Shown here in pieces: positions 9,334 to 18,697 of a DNA stretch of 64,000 nt (position 1 is its first letter; the number at the start of each line of letters is the position of its first letter). This DNA is from Mesorhizobium mediterraneum. GTDB taxonomy: Bacteria > Pseudomonadota > Alphaproteobacteria > Rhizobiales > Rhizobiaceae. The notes below the pieces were generated by a model that searched no databases, was not told the origin of the DNA, and saw only the letters and a program-made list of their open reading frames with translations. Location of the stretch: contig NZ_NPKI01000029.1 in the NCBI RefSeq assembly GCF_002284565.1, positions 1 to 64,000 of the forward strand. Reading direction: 5' to 3'. A program made the position numbers and the translations under genes.

Positions 9334-11111
9334 CAGCTGTTACCTCCGACAGAACTCTCTTCATCGTCCTTCATCAAGGCCGTCATCCAGCGCGGCGGCG
9401 TCTCTATTGTCTTGGCAAAACGGACGAGCTTTCCGTGAGCGGTGGCGTCAGCCTTAGCCAGCATGGCAGCACCCCGGAAGTCAGGCCTGGCCTTCGACCA
9501 ATCGAGATTGCGGCTCATGGCTGAGATCATCTCCTCCATCACGTCACCGACTTCCGCGGCAGGGATGGCCGCGATCGCGTCCTTGGAGGCCCTGGAAATG
9601 GTGCTGACGGTCTTCAGGAGGGTGCCCAAGCTCTGTCTCGCCACAGGACTCAAACGGGTAGATGCGACCCTCAGCGGCAAGGTTTCGCGAGCGAGATACA
9701 CGGCTGGACGCAGGTCGACGCCGGCGAGCATCGGATCCAGCTTCAGCCAGTCAAGGACGAACGGCGCCTGCTTCTGCCAGTGGATCGGCAACGTCTCCGC
9801 AGGTATCTCGCCGACCCACGTCTCGAACTCGGAGAAAAGGGTCGGCTTCCCGTTCGGAGCAGCATTCACCAATGTGCCGAGCTGCTGGATCGCCTCCTCT
9901 CCTACTATGCGTTCGAACAGCGCGAGCTTCGCGATAAAGGATTCGCTCAGAGGCATGCCGCGCCTCTTCGCGGTCTTCGAACGCATCCGTATGACGTTCA
10001 GCAGCCGCTTCACGATCCGCGGGTTGCCGTTCACTCGAACCGAATGCGCCAGCAAAGGTGCAAGCCGATCCATCGATTCGAGAGTGGCGGCCAGTTCGCT
10101 GCCTTCTGAGATGCCGAGGGTGGAGACGACGTCCTTGACCTCGAACGGTGGCTCTTCGGACCAACTCTTGCGGAGCTTGGAGATCAGCGCCGCCCTTACC
10201 GCCTCGACCTTGCCCGCATCCACGGACTTCGCGCTTGCGATCGCCAGCATGGCCAGATACGCGCGTACCTCCTGCAGGCCTAGCTTCGGCACCCGGATCG
10301 GCACCTGGATCAGCTTGTCGAGATAGTCGGTGATGTGGCGATCGCCAGGATCCGAGAAATGCTTTGCCACCGCAAGCCGGATCATCTCCTCGTCTGCCGC
10401 CACGATGAAGGCGGTGTTCGGGAGGAAAAGGAACAGGCGCATGGCCTCGAGCGTGGAAATCGCGTTGGCTGGCAGACAGCGATCGAGATTGTCGACGAAC
10501 ACCACCAGCCGCCGCCCCGTCTCGTTGAGCAGGTCCTCGAATTCTTTCCGAAACGCCGCGATTTCTTCGGGCGCGTTCCGCTTCTCATTGGGCTTCAGAA
10601 GCCCTTTCGCTCGTTGGCCTGCATCGTTGGCGGCATCCTTCACCACCTTCACGTCGGCTTCGTCTCCGGTCCCTTCCCAGATGTCCTCTAAAGACTCGGC
10701 CGCCTTGCCGAACATTCCGAAGGTCGGAATCCCGGCAGCCAGCGCGCCGGCATCGGCCGCGATTCCGAGCAATTTCAGCTTGTTCACGCGCCGATAAAGG
10801 CCGGCCGCCCTTTCCTTCAGTCCTTTGGAACTCTGGTCGTAGAGCGTCTTGGCGATGACCGTCATGAGCGCGGACTTCGCCTCGTCGAAATCCTGGTAGA
10901 GCCACGCGTCGAAGGTAATGATGAGGTTCTGGCTGTCGGCCTCGAGTTCTTTCTGAACCAGCTTGAGGATGCTCGACTTGCCGACACCCCACGTGCCGTA
11001 CACGCCGAGTGAGATTGGCAGCATGGCATCGTCCGCGATCATCTCGCAGATCATCTCCGAGACTTCGGAATAGTTTAGGTAATCGACGTTGCTTTCACTG
11101 TCCGCCCACAT
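9333..11111 (-). CDS. qatA: QatA, KAP-family P-loop ATPase (system 1)
   Basis: KAP-family NTPase of about 592 aa, the ATPase of the QatABCD defence system. Walker A is GVYGTWGVGKSSILKL (about residue 40) and Walker B is RLVVFVDNLDRCLP; AFIVAADEEMIRLAVAKHF follows, as is usual in KAP ATPases. The family often has membrane-spanning insertions between the A and B motifs; here a hydrophobic stretch (LLGIAADAGALAAGIPTFGMF) sits in that place. ATG at 11111 is chosen for its strong GGGAGGAATT ribosome binding site. First gene of the minus-strand operon qatA-qatB-qatC-qatD with all junctions overlapping. Confidence 0.88.
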   Translation of the reverse strand: MWADSESNVDYLNYSEVSEMICEMIADDAMLPISLGVYGTWGVGKSSILKLVQKELEADSQNLIITFDAWLYQDFDEAKSALMTVIAKTLYDQSSKGLKERAAGLYRRVNKLKLLGIAADAGALAAGIPTFGMFGKAAESLEDIWEGTGDEADVKVVKDAANDAGQRAKGLLKPNEKRNAPEEIAAFRKEFEDLLNETGRRLVVFVDNLDRCLPANAISTLEAMRLFLFLPNTAFIVAADEEMIRLAVAKHFSDPGDRHITDYLDKLIQVPIRVPKLGLQEVRAYLAMLAIASAKSVDAGKVEAVRAALISKLRKSWSEEPPFEVKDVVSTLGISEGSELAATLESMDRLAPLLAHSVRVNGNPRIVKRLLNVIRMRSKTAKRRGMPLSESFIAKLALFERIVGEEAIQQLGTLVNAAPNGKPTLFSEFETWVGEIPAETLPIHWQKQAPFVLDWLKLDPMLAGVDLRPAVYLARETLPLRVASTRLSPVARQSLGTLLKTVSTISRASKDAIAAIPAAEVGDVMEEMISAMSRNLDWSKARPDFRGAAMLAKADATAHGKLVRFAKTIETPPRWMTALMKDDEESSVGGNS

Positions 11112-11587
11112 AATTCCTCCCAAGCCCCAAATAAGTTGACGGAGTTACGCGCGGCGGTCAATCGCGAGCGAGGCAATCATCTGGTGATCGCGTCGCTTAT
11201 CAACAGCTGGCCCGAGAGCACCTGAAGGCGGTCTTCAAAGACATGGGCAGTCCAAAGAGCATGTCGAAGTCGATGAATTCCAACTTGGAGGGACTTATGC
11301 GCCCAAGTGCCCATTAGTAATGGGGCATTGATTGACCTGGAACAACTGGTACCACCGGGCTATGCGATGGGGAGTTGGCCGGATTTATCGTCCAAGCTGC
11401 AGGACCCAAGTCCCGCAATCGGTTCAGCGGCGATCGATCAAAGGTGTTCGCCATCTTGCGCGCGGCCTCGATGGGCGTCCATTGTCAAGATGGCGTGGTA
11501 TTACCACGCCGTCTTTGCGAACAGCGCGAAGTGCTTCAGTGCTTCAGATCATGCTAAAATGAGCAGGCTAGACTTGGGAGGCGGCGG
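11112..11587. other. Intergenic region upstream of qatA (system 1)
   Basis: About 475 bases between divergent genes, which should hold the promoter of the minus-strand qat operon and that of the plus-strand gene at 11588. I see no convincing paired -35/-10 for qatA. Short open stretches with readable peptide (SPKSMSKSMNSNLEGLM near 11260) may be gene residue, but no family is recognised. Confidence 0.4.
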
Positions 11588-12136
11588 ATGGGCCAGCTGG
11601 TCATTGAAACGCATTGGGAGAGATTGGTTCGTCGCTCCAATCACCAGTTTATCCAAGCAGAAGATTGGCTGGTCAACGCAACTTCCGCAGGCGATGCCTG
11701 TGTGGCTCAGGACGCAGCATATGAGGCCCTTCGAACAGGCATGTCTGCTGCGATCTTTCTTTATCATTTCGCGGAGGTTGCGTTTGAGCGGAACGCGGTG
11801 AACCCACACCCTGCGAGTATCGCTGCGATGCGAGCCCTCATTCAGGCCAATTCTCATTCAGTCACGGGAGATGCTCGTCCTGACGACCATCGCATCCTAG
11901 GTGGTCTCGCAAACGCAGTGAAGCATGCGGAGCTAAAGGACCCGAACATCATTGAGGTACCGCATACCGGAGTCGTAGTGCGGATTTCCCACGGCAAGCC
12001 GGTTGCTTTCGACGAAGGCCGTGCAAACGGCACGCCACAGGTTGTGGTAGTTGCGACCGGTCGCGATCGACCTCTAGGAGCTATCATCGAGAACGTCAGC
12101 CGTGGCTGGAATGCGATCCTCGGGCTGCCGGTTTAG
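11588..12136 (+). CDS. Hypothetical protein, possibly HEPN-like
   Basis: A 182-aa predominantly helical protein, MGQLVIETHWERLVRRSNHQ onward. The middle (AAYEALRTGMSAAIFLYHFA) and HRILGGLANAVKHAEL resemble the conserved helices of small HEPN-like or residence-type domains in defence islands, but no RNase motif (RxxxxH with Asn/Asp) is clear. GGGAGGCGG before the ATG is a good ribosome binding site. It lies alone between the first qat operon (divergent) and the DUF1403 remnant. Fold assignment is only a guess. Confidence 0.65.
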   Translation: MGQLVIETHWERLVRRSNHQFIQAEDWLVNATSAGDACVAQDAAYEALRTGMSAAIFLYHFAEVAFERNAVNPHPASIAAMRALIQANSHSVTGDARPDDHRILGGLANAVKHAELKDPNIIEVPHTGVVVRISHGKPVAFDEGRANGTPQVVVVATGRDRPLGAIIENVSRGWNAILGLPV

Positions 12137-12189
12137 CAGCGCTTGTTCTTGGGTCGAGCTGATCAAAAAGGGACCTCGGTCTGATTTTC

Positions 12190-12914
12190 CCCGATGGGCG
12201 GCATGAAGATCACCCCTTGGCGGCTGGTACATGCGCCCGGCCGGCGCCGATCCCGGCCCCGCCGGCGCCATCTTTGGCGCCTGGGGCAGTTTTCCGTGCA
12301 GCCGCCCGTCGCCAACTCCGACCGGCTCGAAAAGATCGTCGCCCAGCTGGGCCTGCACTGGGACGGTGCTGCGCTAGCCGCGCTTTGCGTGGAGATCGAT
12401 ACTTTGGCAGGGTCGCAGCGGCCGGCGCCGTTCGCCGCCGCGGCGATCGCCGCTCGTGTCGTCGCGACGCGACCGGATTGCGAACTTCTTGCCTGGTGGC
12501 TGGCCGACCTGGTGCTGGCGCAAAGCCTGCGCTGGCCGCGGCCGCTGCCGCTGCCGCTGGCTCAGGCCTTTGGTCCGGCTTTTCGCGATGAGGCCGGCGG
12601 CAAGCGCATCCGACCCGCGGACAAGAGTTTTGAGCGGGCGGTTTGCCTGGCGCTGGTTAAAGCCGCGGCGGAGGTCTGCCGGCTGGCCGCCGAGTTGTCG
12701 CGCGGAGCGGCTCATCGCCGTCGCACCAAAGCTGCGCGCCAAGGGCGCCGGCGACGTGATTTTTTTGCTGCTCAACGACGACGCCGTCTCCGGATCGCTG
12801 GCGACCAAAAACCTGTCCCGCTTTGCGGCGCGGCGCTTGTTCGACCGGCTGCAACAATTGGATGCCGTGCGCGAGCTCTCCGGCCGCACCACCTTTCGGC
12901 TGTTTGGGTTGTAG
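12190..12914 (+). pseudogene. DUF1403 family protein, 5'-truncated and frameshifted
   Basis: DUF1403 proteins sit next to scpB on rhizobial replicons; their function is unknown. One frame gives LEKIVAQLGLHWDGAALAAL, AAIAARVVATRPDCELLAWW and DKSFERAVCLALVKAAAEVC. Near 12710 the frame changes and continues ERLIAVAPKLRAKGAGDVIF, then LSRFAARRLFDRLQQLDAVR and FRLFGL before the stop. The usual N-terminal 80 or so residues are missing; only a DPGPAGAIFGAW-like piece is recognisable upstream in another frame. The scpB remnant follows 3 bases after the stop, the normal arrangement for the pair. Confidence 0.7.
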
Positions 12915-12916
12915 GG

Positions 12917-13835
12917 ATGGGCGAAGCGTCTGCCCGCCGCAAGCCAAACATTCAGCCGGCTTTGCTGGATACCGAGCTGAACCACCTGCCGCCGGAGCTG
13001 CGCTGGCGTGAGGGGATAGGCCGCGTCGAAGCGGTGATCTTTGCCGCCAGCGAACCCGGTGACACGTAGTGTCCTCGCGCGGGTGGTGGGAAGAAATTGT
13101 AATATCGAGCTGGATAATCGAAGACTTCTGCGCCGAACTCGCCGGCCGACCCTATGAGCTGGTCGCGGTCGCCGGCGGCTGGCAGCACCGGACCAGGAAA
13201 ATTTTTGGCGACGCCATCCGCGCCGCCTTCGGCACGGCAGCGGGCGAGGGGGCAAAAGAACTGTCGCAGGCGGGGCGCTGGTTTTGATGTGCATTGCCTA
13301 TTTCCAGCCGATCACGCTGGGCGAGCTGTCGAGCTTTTTCGGCAAGGAGGTGTCACGCGACCTGATCGCCGTGCTGCGCGTGCAGGAGCTGATCGCCTCG
13401 GGGCCGCGCAGTCCGCAGCCGGGCGCGCCCTATACCCGGCCTGCCTATGCAGACGCCATCCGTGCTGCTGTAGGTGGAAGTGGGAAGACGGCCGACCTTA
13501 CGCAGTCGGAGGTTTTGGTGCTGATGTGCATCGGCTACTTCCAGCCGATCACCCGCGCCGAACTGTCGTCTTTCTTCGGCAAGGAGATCAGTCGCGATTT
13601 TATTGGTCATCTGCGCGGTGCCGGCCTGATCGCTTCCGGTCCGCGCAGCCCAACGCCGGGCGCGCCCTACACCTATGTGACGACAAAAGAATTCCTGCTG
13701 GAGTTCGGGCTCGACACGCTGCGCGACCTGCCGGATTTCGAAGCCCTCGAGGACGCTGGACTGCTCTCGAAGGAGAAGCTACTCGCAGGTGATATCATGC
13801 CAGGACTATACAACGACGAGGAAGAGCATGCTTAG
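12917..13835 (+). pseudogene. scpB: ScpB-like protein, frameshifted with internal duplication (copy A)
   Basis: ScpB is the kleisin-associated winged-helix subunit of the SMC-ScpAB chromosome condensation complex; rhizobia carry extra plasmid-type versions beside DUF1403. From ATG 12917 the frame reads ELNHLPPELRWREGIGRVEA and stops at GDT. Other frames then supply IIEDFCAELAGRPYELVAVA and DAIRAAFGTAAGEGAKELSQ. A long frame from about 13284 ends at 13835 and carries the core segment (MCIAYFQPIT to GAPYT) twice, at 13287-13436 and 13524-13673. Frameshifts plus the duplication make it non-functional in its original form. A second copy is at 55.8-56.5 kb. Confidence 0.7.
13287..13673 (+). repeat. 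Tandem partial duplication inside scpB copy A
   Basis: Two 150-base units (13287-13436 and 13524-13673) each encode a 50-residue block beginning MCI(A/G)YFQPIT and ending GAPYT. An 87-base spacer encodes RPAYADAIRAAVGG to SEVLVL. The units differ at several codons, so the duplication is not recent, or it arose by recombination between diverged copies such as the one at 55.8 kb. Confidence 0.75.
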
Positions 13836-13979
13836 CGTCGGCACTGATGAATAATACGCTGCCTGGCCGGTGGCCGCAGTCGCGGCGTCCTCAACAGGAT
13901 CTACGACCGGGGTTCGCGAGATGACGTGAGGAGACGCTGTCGGGCGTGGGGCGTTGCCTAGAAAATGGTGGGGGGAAAT

Positions 13980-14219
13980 ATGCCTGTAGCTCGTATTGAA
14001 CGTGTCATTGGCGGTTTGGTAACCGCGTGGGCCGAGCCCGGTTCTGATGGCTACTTTGCCTGCCATCACTTTGGATCTAACGTGCATCCAGCCCACCTCT
14101 CCAGTTTGGATGAGGTGGCGGATTTCCTACGTTCGCATTTCGGCAGCGGTGTTCGCATGAACCCCGGCTGGGTCAAGATTGTACGGAACATCCACATCGA
14201 TGGGGTTTTGCTCCGCTGA
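13980..14219 (+). CDS. Small hypothetical protein
   Basis: A 79-aa ORF, MPVARIERVIGGLVTAWAEP onward, with a GGTGGGGGGAAA ribosome binding site just before ATG 13980. The sequence has mixed character (DEVADFLRSHFGSG, then NPGWVKIVRNIHIDGVLLR). No family recognised. It lies between the scpB remnant and the second qat operon; its complete frame and good start signal favour a real gene. Confidence 0.55.
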   Translation: MPVARIERVIGGLVTAWAEPGSDGYFACHHFGSNVHPAHLSSLDEVADFLRSHFGSGVRMNPGWVKIVRNIHIDGVLLR

Positions 14220-14534
14220 TCGGCGCGAGCCGTTCTGGAGAGCCAAAAACGCCGGTGGCGGTGAATGATGGGTCACTCGCAGGCGCGCTGCGCTGGTGTG
14301 AAGTTGTATCCATCGAGAGTGCTATCTAAGCCGCCGGACGGACCCTGGATAAGCAAATCATCCCAAGAAAAATCCTAGACAAATCATGAGACGGCGCTTC
14401 TAATTGCTGAGCCGACCGAAATAGCGGGTTGCGCATGTCTCTCAGTGCTTTGGGGGGTTATTGCGAGAGACAGATTGCAATTCTGAACTCTGTTATAACG
14501 GCAAGGATACCCAGGGTTTGGGGGAGGGGATTTC
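14220..14534. promoter_or_regulatory. Upstream region of qat system 2 with extended -10
   Basis: This 315-base gap has no gene. TGTTATAAC at 14491-14499 fits an extended -10 element (TGnTATAAT-like) about 35 bases before the qatA start, and GGGGAGGGG at 14521-14529 is the ribosome binding site. No clear -35 is seen at 17-base spacing, as expected for an extended -10 promoter. Inferred. Confidence 0.4.
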
Positions 14535-16424
14535 GTGATTATCGCGGATAATGAAACCGCCATCGACTACCTGTATTACGAGACGGTCGCTAAAACGGTC
14601 GTCAAGCTGATCAGGCAGAAGTCGAAGGAACCGTTGACGATCGGGTTGCACGGCGACTGGGGAGCGGGCAAATCCAGCACGCTGCTGATGATTGAGTCGG
14701 CATTCAAGGGACAGACAGACACCCTGTGTGTCCGGTTCAACGGCTGGCTGTTTGAGGGATACGACGACGCGAAGTCGGTGCTGATCGAGACGATCGTCGC
14801 AGCCCTCCTCAAGGAGAGGTCCGGGATCGCCAAGGTGGCGGACAAGGCCTGGGACGTCTTGAAGGCCGTCAACTGGATGAAGGCCGCCCGCACCGCAGGC
14901 AGCCTGGCGTTCACCATGGCGACCGGGATCCCCGGTCCGGACCTGATCCAGGGGATTGGTTCGATCGCGAGCAAGGTGATTAGCGATCCCAAGGCCTACC
15001 TGACCGGCGACGTGTTCAACAAGGTCATGGACGGTGCGGCGGAGCATTTTAAGGAGGCCGCACCTTCCGAGACGACGCCGCAACGGATGCACGCCTTTCG
15101 CGAAGACTTCGAGGAGCTGCTGGAGCGCGCCAAGGTCGACCGGCTGATCGTCTTGATCGACGACCTCGATCGATGCCTCCCGCAGACGGCGATCGCCACG
15201 CTGGAGGCTATCCGCCTGTTCTTGTTCGTGCCGAACGCGGCGTTCGTCATCGCCGCTGACGAGGGCATGATTGAATATGCCGTGCGCAACCACTTTCCCG
15301 ATCTCCCGGCGGCGACGGGGCCTACAAGCTACGCGCGCAACTACTTGGAAAAACTGATCCAGGTTCCGTTCCGCATGCCGTCACTTGGCGCGTCGGAGAC
15401 CTTGGTCTATCTCACCTTGCTGCTCTATCTGGCCTCCGGCGTCAGCGACAGTTCGGTGGAGTTCAAGAGCCTGCTCGAGGTGGCGCGCAAGGCCTTGCAG
15501 CGGCCCTGGCTGGGCACCGGCTTCGACCGAGACAAAATCAAGGCGAGGCTGGGGTCCATACCCTCCGATCTGGATGCCGCCCTGCAGCTTGCGGCGGAGA
15601 TTACGCCGATCCTGACCGAGGGCGCCCACGGCAATCCCCGGCAGATCAAACGCTTCGTCAACACCATGGCCCTGCGCGTCGAGATCGCCAGCGAGCGCGG
15701 CTTCCAGGACGATATCAAGCAATCCGTCTTGGCCAAGCTGATGTTGGCGGAGCGATTCGCCCCGGAACTGTTCAACGCGATCGCCCGCGACGCGTCCGCT
15801 GACGGCTCCAAGACCATCTCGATCCTCGAGCGGAAGGTGACCTCGAAGGGTGGCAAGGACGCCGATGATGATCCCATGGCCGACTGGCCCAACATCGAGT
15901 GGGTCAAGCGCTGGGCGGCGATCACCCCGCCGCTGAACGGCATCGACCTGCGGCCCTACGTGTTTGTCAGCCGCGACCGCAGGACGTCCGCCGGCATCGG
16001 TGTCGCCGGCGGCCCCGTGGAAGCCATGATCGAGCGGCTGGCGACGTCGACTCTCGGCATCACGCAGGTGACGAAGGCCGAGGCGGCTGCGCTCACGCCC
16101 GAAGATGCCAACCGGGTGTTCCAGGGTCTCGTGACGAAGATTGATCAGACCGAAGATCTCGGCAAACGGCCGCCGGCGGCCGAGGGTCTGGCGCGCCTCT
16201 GCGGAGACCGGCCGGAACTGCGCGAACCGCTGGTTGCATTCCTCGGACGACTGCCGGTGAGCAAGATCGGCGGGTGGGTGGTTAGCGGCTGGGGTGTGGC
16301 GGTTGAGGGTCCGCAGGCGCAAGAGTTCGCCGAGCTCGTGGGAGAGTGGGCAACGCAGACCTCGAACAAGCCACTGAGCGTCGTCGCGTCGCTGCAGCTG
16401 AACCCGAAGTCGAAGAGAAAGTAA
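14535..16424 (+). CDS. qatA: QatA, KAP-family P-loop ATPase (system 2)
   Basis: A 629-aa KAP-family NTPase, the ATPase of a second QatABCD operon. Walker A is GLHGDWGAGKSSTLLM (about residue 37) and Walker B is RLIVLIDDLDRCLP; AFVIAADEGMIEYAVRNHF follows, then a C-terminal region with GNPRQIKRFVNTM, the conserved arginine region of KAP ATPases. The region between A and B includes a moderately hydrophobic segment (AGSLAFTMATGIPGPDLI). GTG start at 14535 behind a GGGGAGGGG site. It is colinear with the 9.3-11.1 kb copy but clearly diverged, so this is not a recent duplication. qatB begins one base after its stop. Confidence 0.88.
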   Translation: MIIADNETAIDYLYYETVAKTVVKLIRQKSKEPLTIGLHGDWGAGKSSTLLMIESAFKGQTDTLCVRFNGWLFEGYDDAKSVLIETIVAALLKERSGIAKVADKAWDVLKAVNWMKAARTAGSLAFTMATGIPGPDLIQGIGSIASKVISDPKAYLTGDVFNKVMDGAAEHFKEAAPSETTPQRMHAFREDFEELLERAKVDRLIVLIDDLDRCLPQTAIATLEAIRLFLFVPNAAFVIAADEGMIEYAVRNHFPDLPAATGPTSYARNYLEKLIQVPFRMPSLGASETLVYLTLLLYLASGVSDSSVEFKSLLEVARKALQRPWLGTGFDRDKIKARLGSIPSDLDAALQLAAEITPILTEGAHGNPRQIKRFVNTMALRVEIASERGFQDDIKQSVLAKLMLAERFAPELFNAIARDASADGSKTISILERKVTSKGGKDADDDPMADWPNIEWVKRWAAITPPLNGIDLRPYVFVSRDRRTSAGIGVAGGPVEAMIERLATSTLGITQVTKAEAAALTPEDANRVFQGLVTKIDQTEDLGKRPPAAEGLARLCGDRPELREPLVAFLGRLPVSKIGGWVVSGWGVAVEGPQAQEFAELVGEWATQTSNKPLSVVASLQLNPKSKRK

Positions 16425-16425
16425 C

Positions 16426-17328
16426 ATGGGAACCTCCGGCACCAAGCCCAGTTCCCCCCGGGCGCTGCTCCCAACCTGGGTGGACGACGTCGCCGCGTCG
16501 ACCCCGTCGGCCCCGCCCCTTCCGACACCGCTTCCCGTGCCCGCCCCGCCGGGGCAGCCCGGAGCAACTCCGGTTCCTGCCCCGTCGGGCACACCACCGA
16601 ACCCGGTTCCCGTGCCACAGCCGCTGCCCCCGCTGGCGTCACCGGCGGCGGGCAAGCCACTCGGCTCCGCTCGCTCGGATTTCTCCCGTGCGGCCCGCTC
16701 GCGCGGGGGTGGCGGCAGGGACCTGAGGCGCGCCGCCGGCAAGTACGTCAGAGCCATGGGCGGTGCACGCAACGCTGCCCGTGCCATGGCGCCGTCCCGC
16801 AGGGTGATGACTGGCCTGGGACAGCTGTTGGGTCAGGTGGCGCAGAACGGCCCGGCTGCGGCTCTGCGGGTCTTCAACCTGCAGAGCCTCGTCGGCGCCC
16901 CGATAGCCGACGTCTTCCTCGCCCTCACGGACCTCCTGTGCCCTGACGGCGGGACGATTGATGAGGCCATTGCGAGGAACGCGATGCTCGAGACCGTGGG
17001 CGAGCTCGGCGCGGCGGGAGATCTGCCTTTCGATGGCGCCACGCCCGACGTGCTGGACGCCGTGTTCACCGGTGCGCTCGCACGCTCGATCGAGACCAAG
17101 CTGTTCAACGAGATCGGGGGCAGGTCCATACGGCTCCCGACCGACGTTGCCGCGGTCGAGATCATTCAGAGGACGCTGCACGACTTCATCCAGGGCACCG
17201 TCCGCGATCGCTTCGCGGCTGCGGGCGGCACGCTGGCGTCAGTTCCCTACGCGGGCGTCGAGGCCTTCGTCCAGGCCATCTACGAGCAGTCCTTCGAACT
17301 GATCCGCATCCTGGGGGATAGCGCATGA
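16426..17328 (+). CDS. qatB: QatB (system 2)
   Basis: A 300-aa protein in the qatB position. It begins MGTSGTKPSSPRALLPTWVD and has a long Pro/Ala-rich linker (about residues 25-75, with repeated PVPAPP/PVPVPQP), then a basic stretch rich in Arg and Gly (ARSRGGGGRDLRRAAG), and then a helical C-terminal domain. The linker is much longer than in system 1. The first residues MGTS are shared with the other QatB. The stop overlaps the qatC start by 4 bases (ATGA). No catalytic motif. Confidence 0.78.
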   Translation: MGTSGTKPSSPRALLPTWVDDVAASTPSAPPLPTPLPVPAPPGQPGATPVPAPSGTPPNPVPVPQPLPPLASPAAGKPLGSARSDFSRAARSRGGGGRDLRRAAGKYVRAMGGARNAARAMAPSRRVMTGLGQLLGQVAQNGPAAALRVFNLQSLVGAPIADVFLALTDLLCPDGGTIDEAIARNAMLETVGELGAAGDLPFDGATPDVLDAVFTGALARSIETKLFNEIGGRSIRLPTDVAAVEIIQRTLHDFIQGTVRDRFAAAGGTLASVPYAGVEAFVQAIYEQSFELIRILGDSA

Positions 17329-18695
17329 GACGTTTCGTGTTTGTCGGCCGCCTGGGTGCGGCGGATAACGGGGCCGTGCCGGTCGTCCAGCCGGACGCGA
17401 CGCCGGTGACGGTCCAGTTCGTGGCCGCGAACAAGCGGCTCGATTACGGCATCGGCAACGCGCTGCAGACGTTGGCCGACCTCGGCCTCCGGCCGACGGA
17501 AACCGCGATCGACCTCGTCATCCTCGCCGCCATGGTCAACGCGGCCGACACCCGCGTCTCGCGCTCCGCGAATGCACAGGACGGCTGGACCCGGGAGCTG
17601 GACCTAGTGGTGCCGGTGCGTGAGCCTGACTTGTGGGCGGCGCAGGGAGCGTTGCTCGCCCGCACTCTCAGGTTCTTGACGGGCGACCATTGGCGTATCG
17701 TGTTCAGGGCACGGCCCGCACCCTTTGCGACGATCGCAACGGCGCGGCCGTCGCTGGGCCTCGCCGAGCCGGACGAAGTGTGTCTGTTCTCCGGCGGTCT
17801 GGACAGTCTCGTCGGGGCGTTGGATTTCCTGGCCGGGGGCGGGAAGCCGCTTCTGGTGAGCCATTACTGGGATTCGGAGACGAGCAAGGCGCAGACGTTG
17901 CTGCTGGACTTGCTGCGCAAGAATTACAAAACAAACGAGCCGTTGTCCCTGCGGGCGCGCCTCGGCTTCGACCGCAACCATGTCGACACCGGCGAGGTGG
18001 AAAACAGCCAGAGGGGGAGATCCTTCCTGTTTTTCGCGTTGGCCATTTTGGCGGCTTCGGGGCTGACGTCTGACGCCCCGGTCCGCGTGCCCGAGAACGG
18101 CCTGATCGGCCTCAACGTACCCCTCGACCCGCTCCGCCTCGGTTCGCTCAGCACCCGCACCACTCACCCATTCTACATGGCGCGCTTCAACGAGTTGATG
18201 CGGGGGCTTGGCATCGCCCGGCGTCTGGAAAACCCCTATCGCCACGTGACCAAGGGTCAGATGGTCAGGGATTGCGAGGATCCGGCGCTGTTGCGACGGG
18301 CCATTCCCTCCTCGATGTCGTGTTCCTCGCCGGCGAAAGCCCGCTACAGAGGCCTGCCACCGCAGCACTGCGGAACCTGCGTCCCCTGTCTGATCCGCAG
18401 AGCATCCCTGGCAGCCGGCCTGGACGCAAACGAGTCGGATACGACACCCTATGTGGTGAAGGATTTGGCGGCGCGTCGTCTCGATACGCTCGAGGCCGAG
18501 GGCGAACATGTGAGGTCGTTTCAGCTGATGGCGGAGCGGTTACGGCGGAATCCGCGGGCCGCAAAGGCCCTCGCGCGCATCCCCGGTCCGCTGACCGACG
18601 AGCCGTCCGAGATTGACGACTATGTTGACGTCTTCGTGCGAGGAATGCAGGAAGTGGCCCATTTCCTCGAACCCGTCAGGGCGAAGCCTAGCTGA
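17325..18695 (+). CDS. qatC: QatC, QueC-like PP-loop protein (system 2)
   Basis: A 456-aa QueC-related protein. The PP-loop motif is in VCLFSGGLDSLVGALDFLA and the cysteine cluster is in HCGTCVPCLIRRASL, with an extra Cys upstream in SSMSCSSPAK. About 140 residues precede the PP-loop, as in the first copy. Both copies share VPENGLIGLN-like and STRTTHP-like segments and an ENPYRHVTKGQM-type block. Starts at ATG 17325 overlapping qatB. It is expected to act with QatABD in phage defence; its true substrate is not known. Confidence 0.87.
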   Translation: MRRFVFVGRLGAADNGAVPVVQPDATPVTVQFVAANKRLDYGIGNALQTLADLGLRPTETAIDLVILAAMVNAADTRVSRSANAQDGWTRELDLVVPVREPDLWAAQGALLARTLRFLTGDHWRIVFRARPAPFATIATARPSLGLAEPDEVCLFSGGLDSLVGALDFLAGGGKPLLVSHYWDSETSKAQTLLLDLLRKNYKTNEPLSLRARLGFDRNHVDTGEVENSQRGRSFLFFALAILAASGLTSDAPVRVPENGLIGLNVPLDPLRLGSLSTRTTHPFYMARFNELMRGLGIARRLENPYRHVTKGQMVRDCEDPALLRRAIPSSMSCSSPAKARYRGLPPQHCGTCVPCLIRRASLAAGLDANESDTTPYVVKDLAARRLDTLEAEGEHVRSFQLMAERLRRNPRAAKALARIPGPLTDEPSEIDDYVDVFVRGMQEVAHFLEPVRAKPS

Positions 18696-18697
18696 GC

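Noticed and set aside
6499..11111. QueC-like and TatD-like genes as part of queuosine biosynthesis
   Set aside because: QueD, QueE and other pathway genes are absent and the order KAP ATPase, QatB, QueC-like, TatD-like matches the Qat defence system.
12374..13294. A 306-codon minus-strand frame opposite DUF1403/scpB
   Set aside because: The plus strand carries recognisable DUF1403 and ScpB sequence in this span; the minus frame is low-complexity Arg/Pro-rich shadow.
15381..16787. A 468-codon minus-strand frame opposite qatA/qatB (system 2)
   Set aside because: High-GC shadow ORF; the plus strand has Walker motifs and operon structure.
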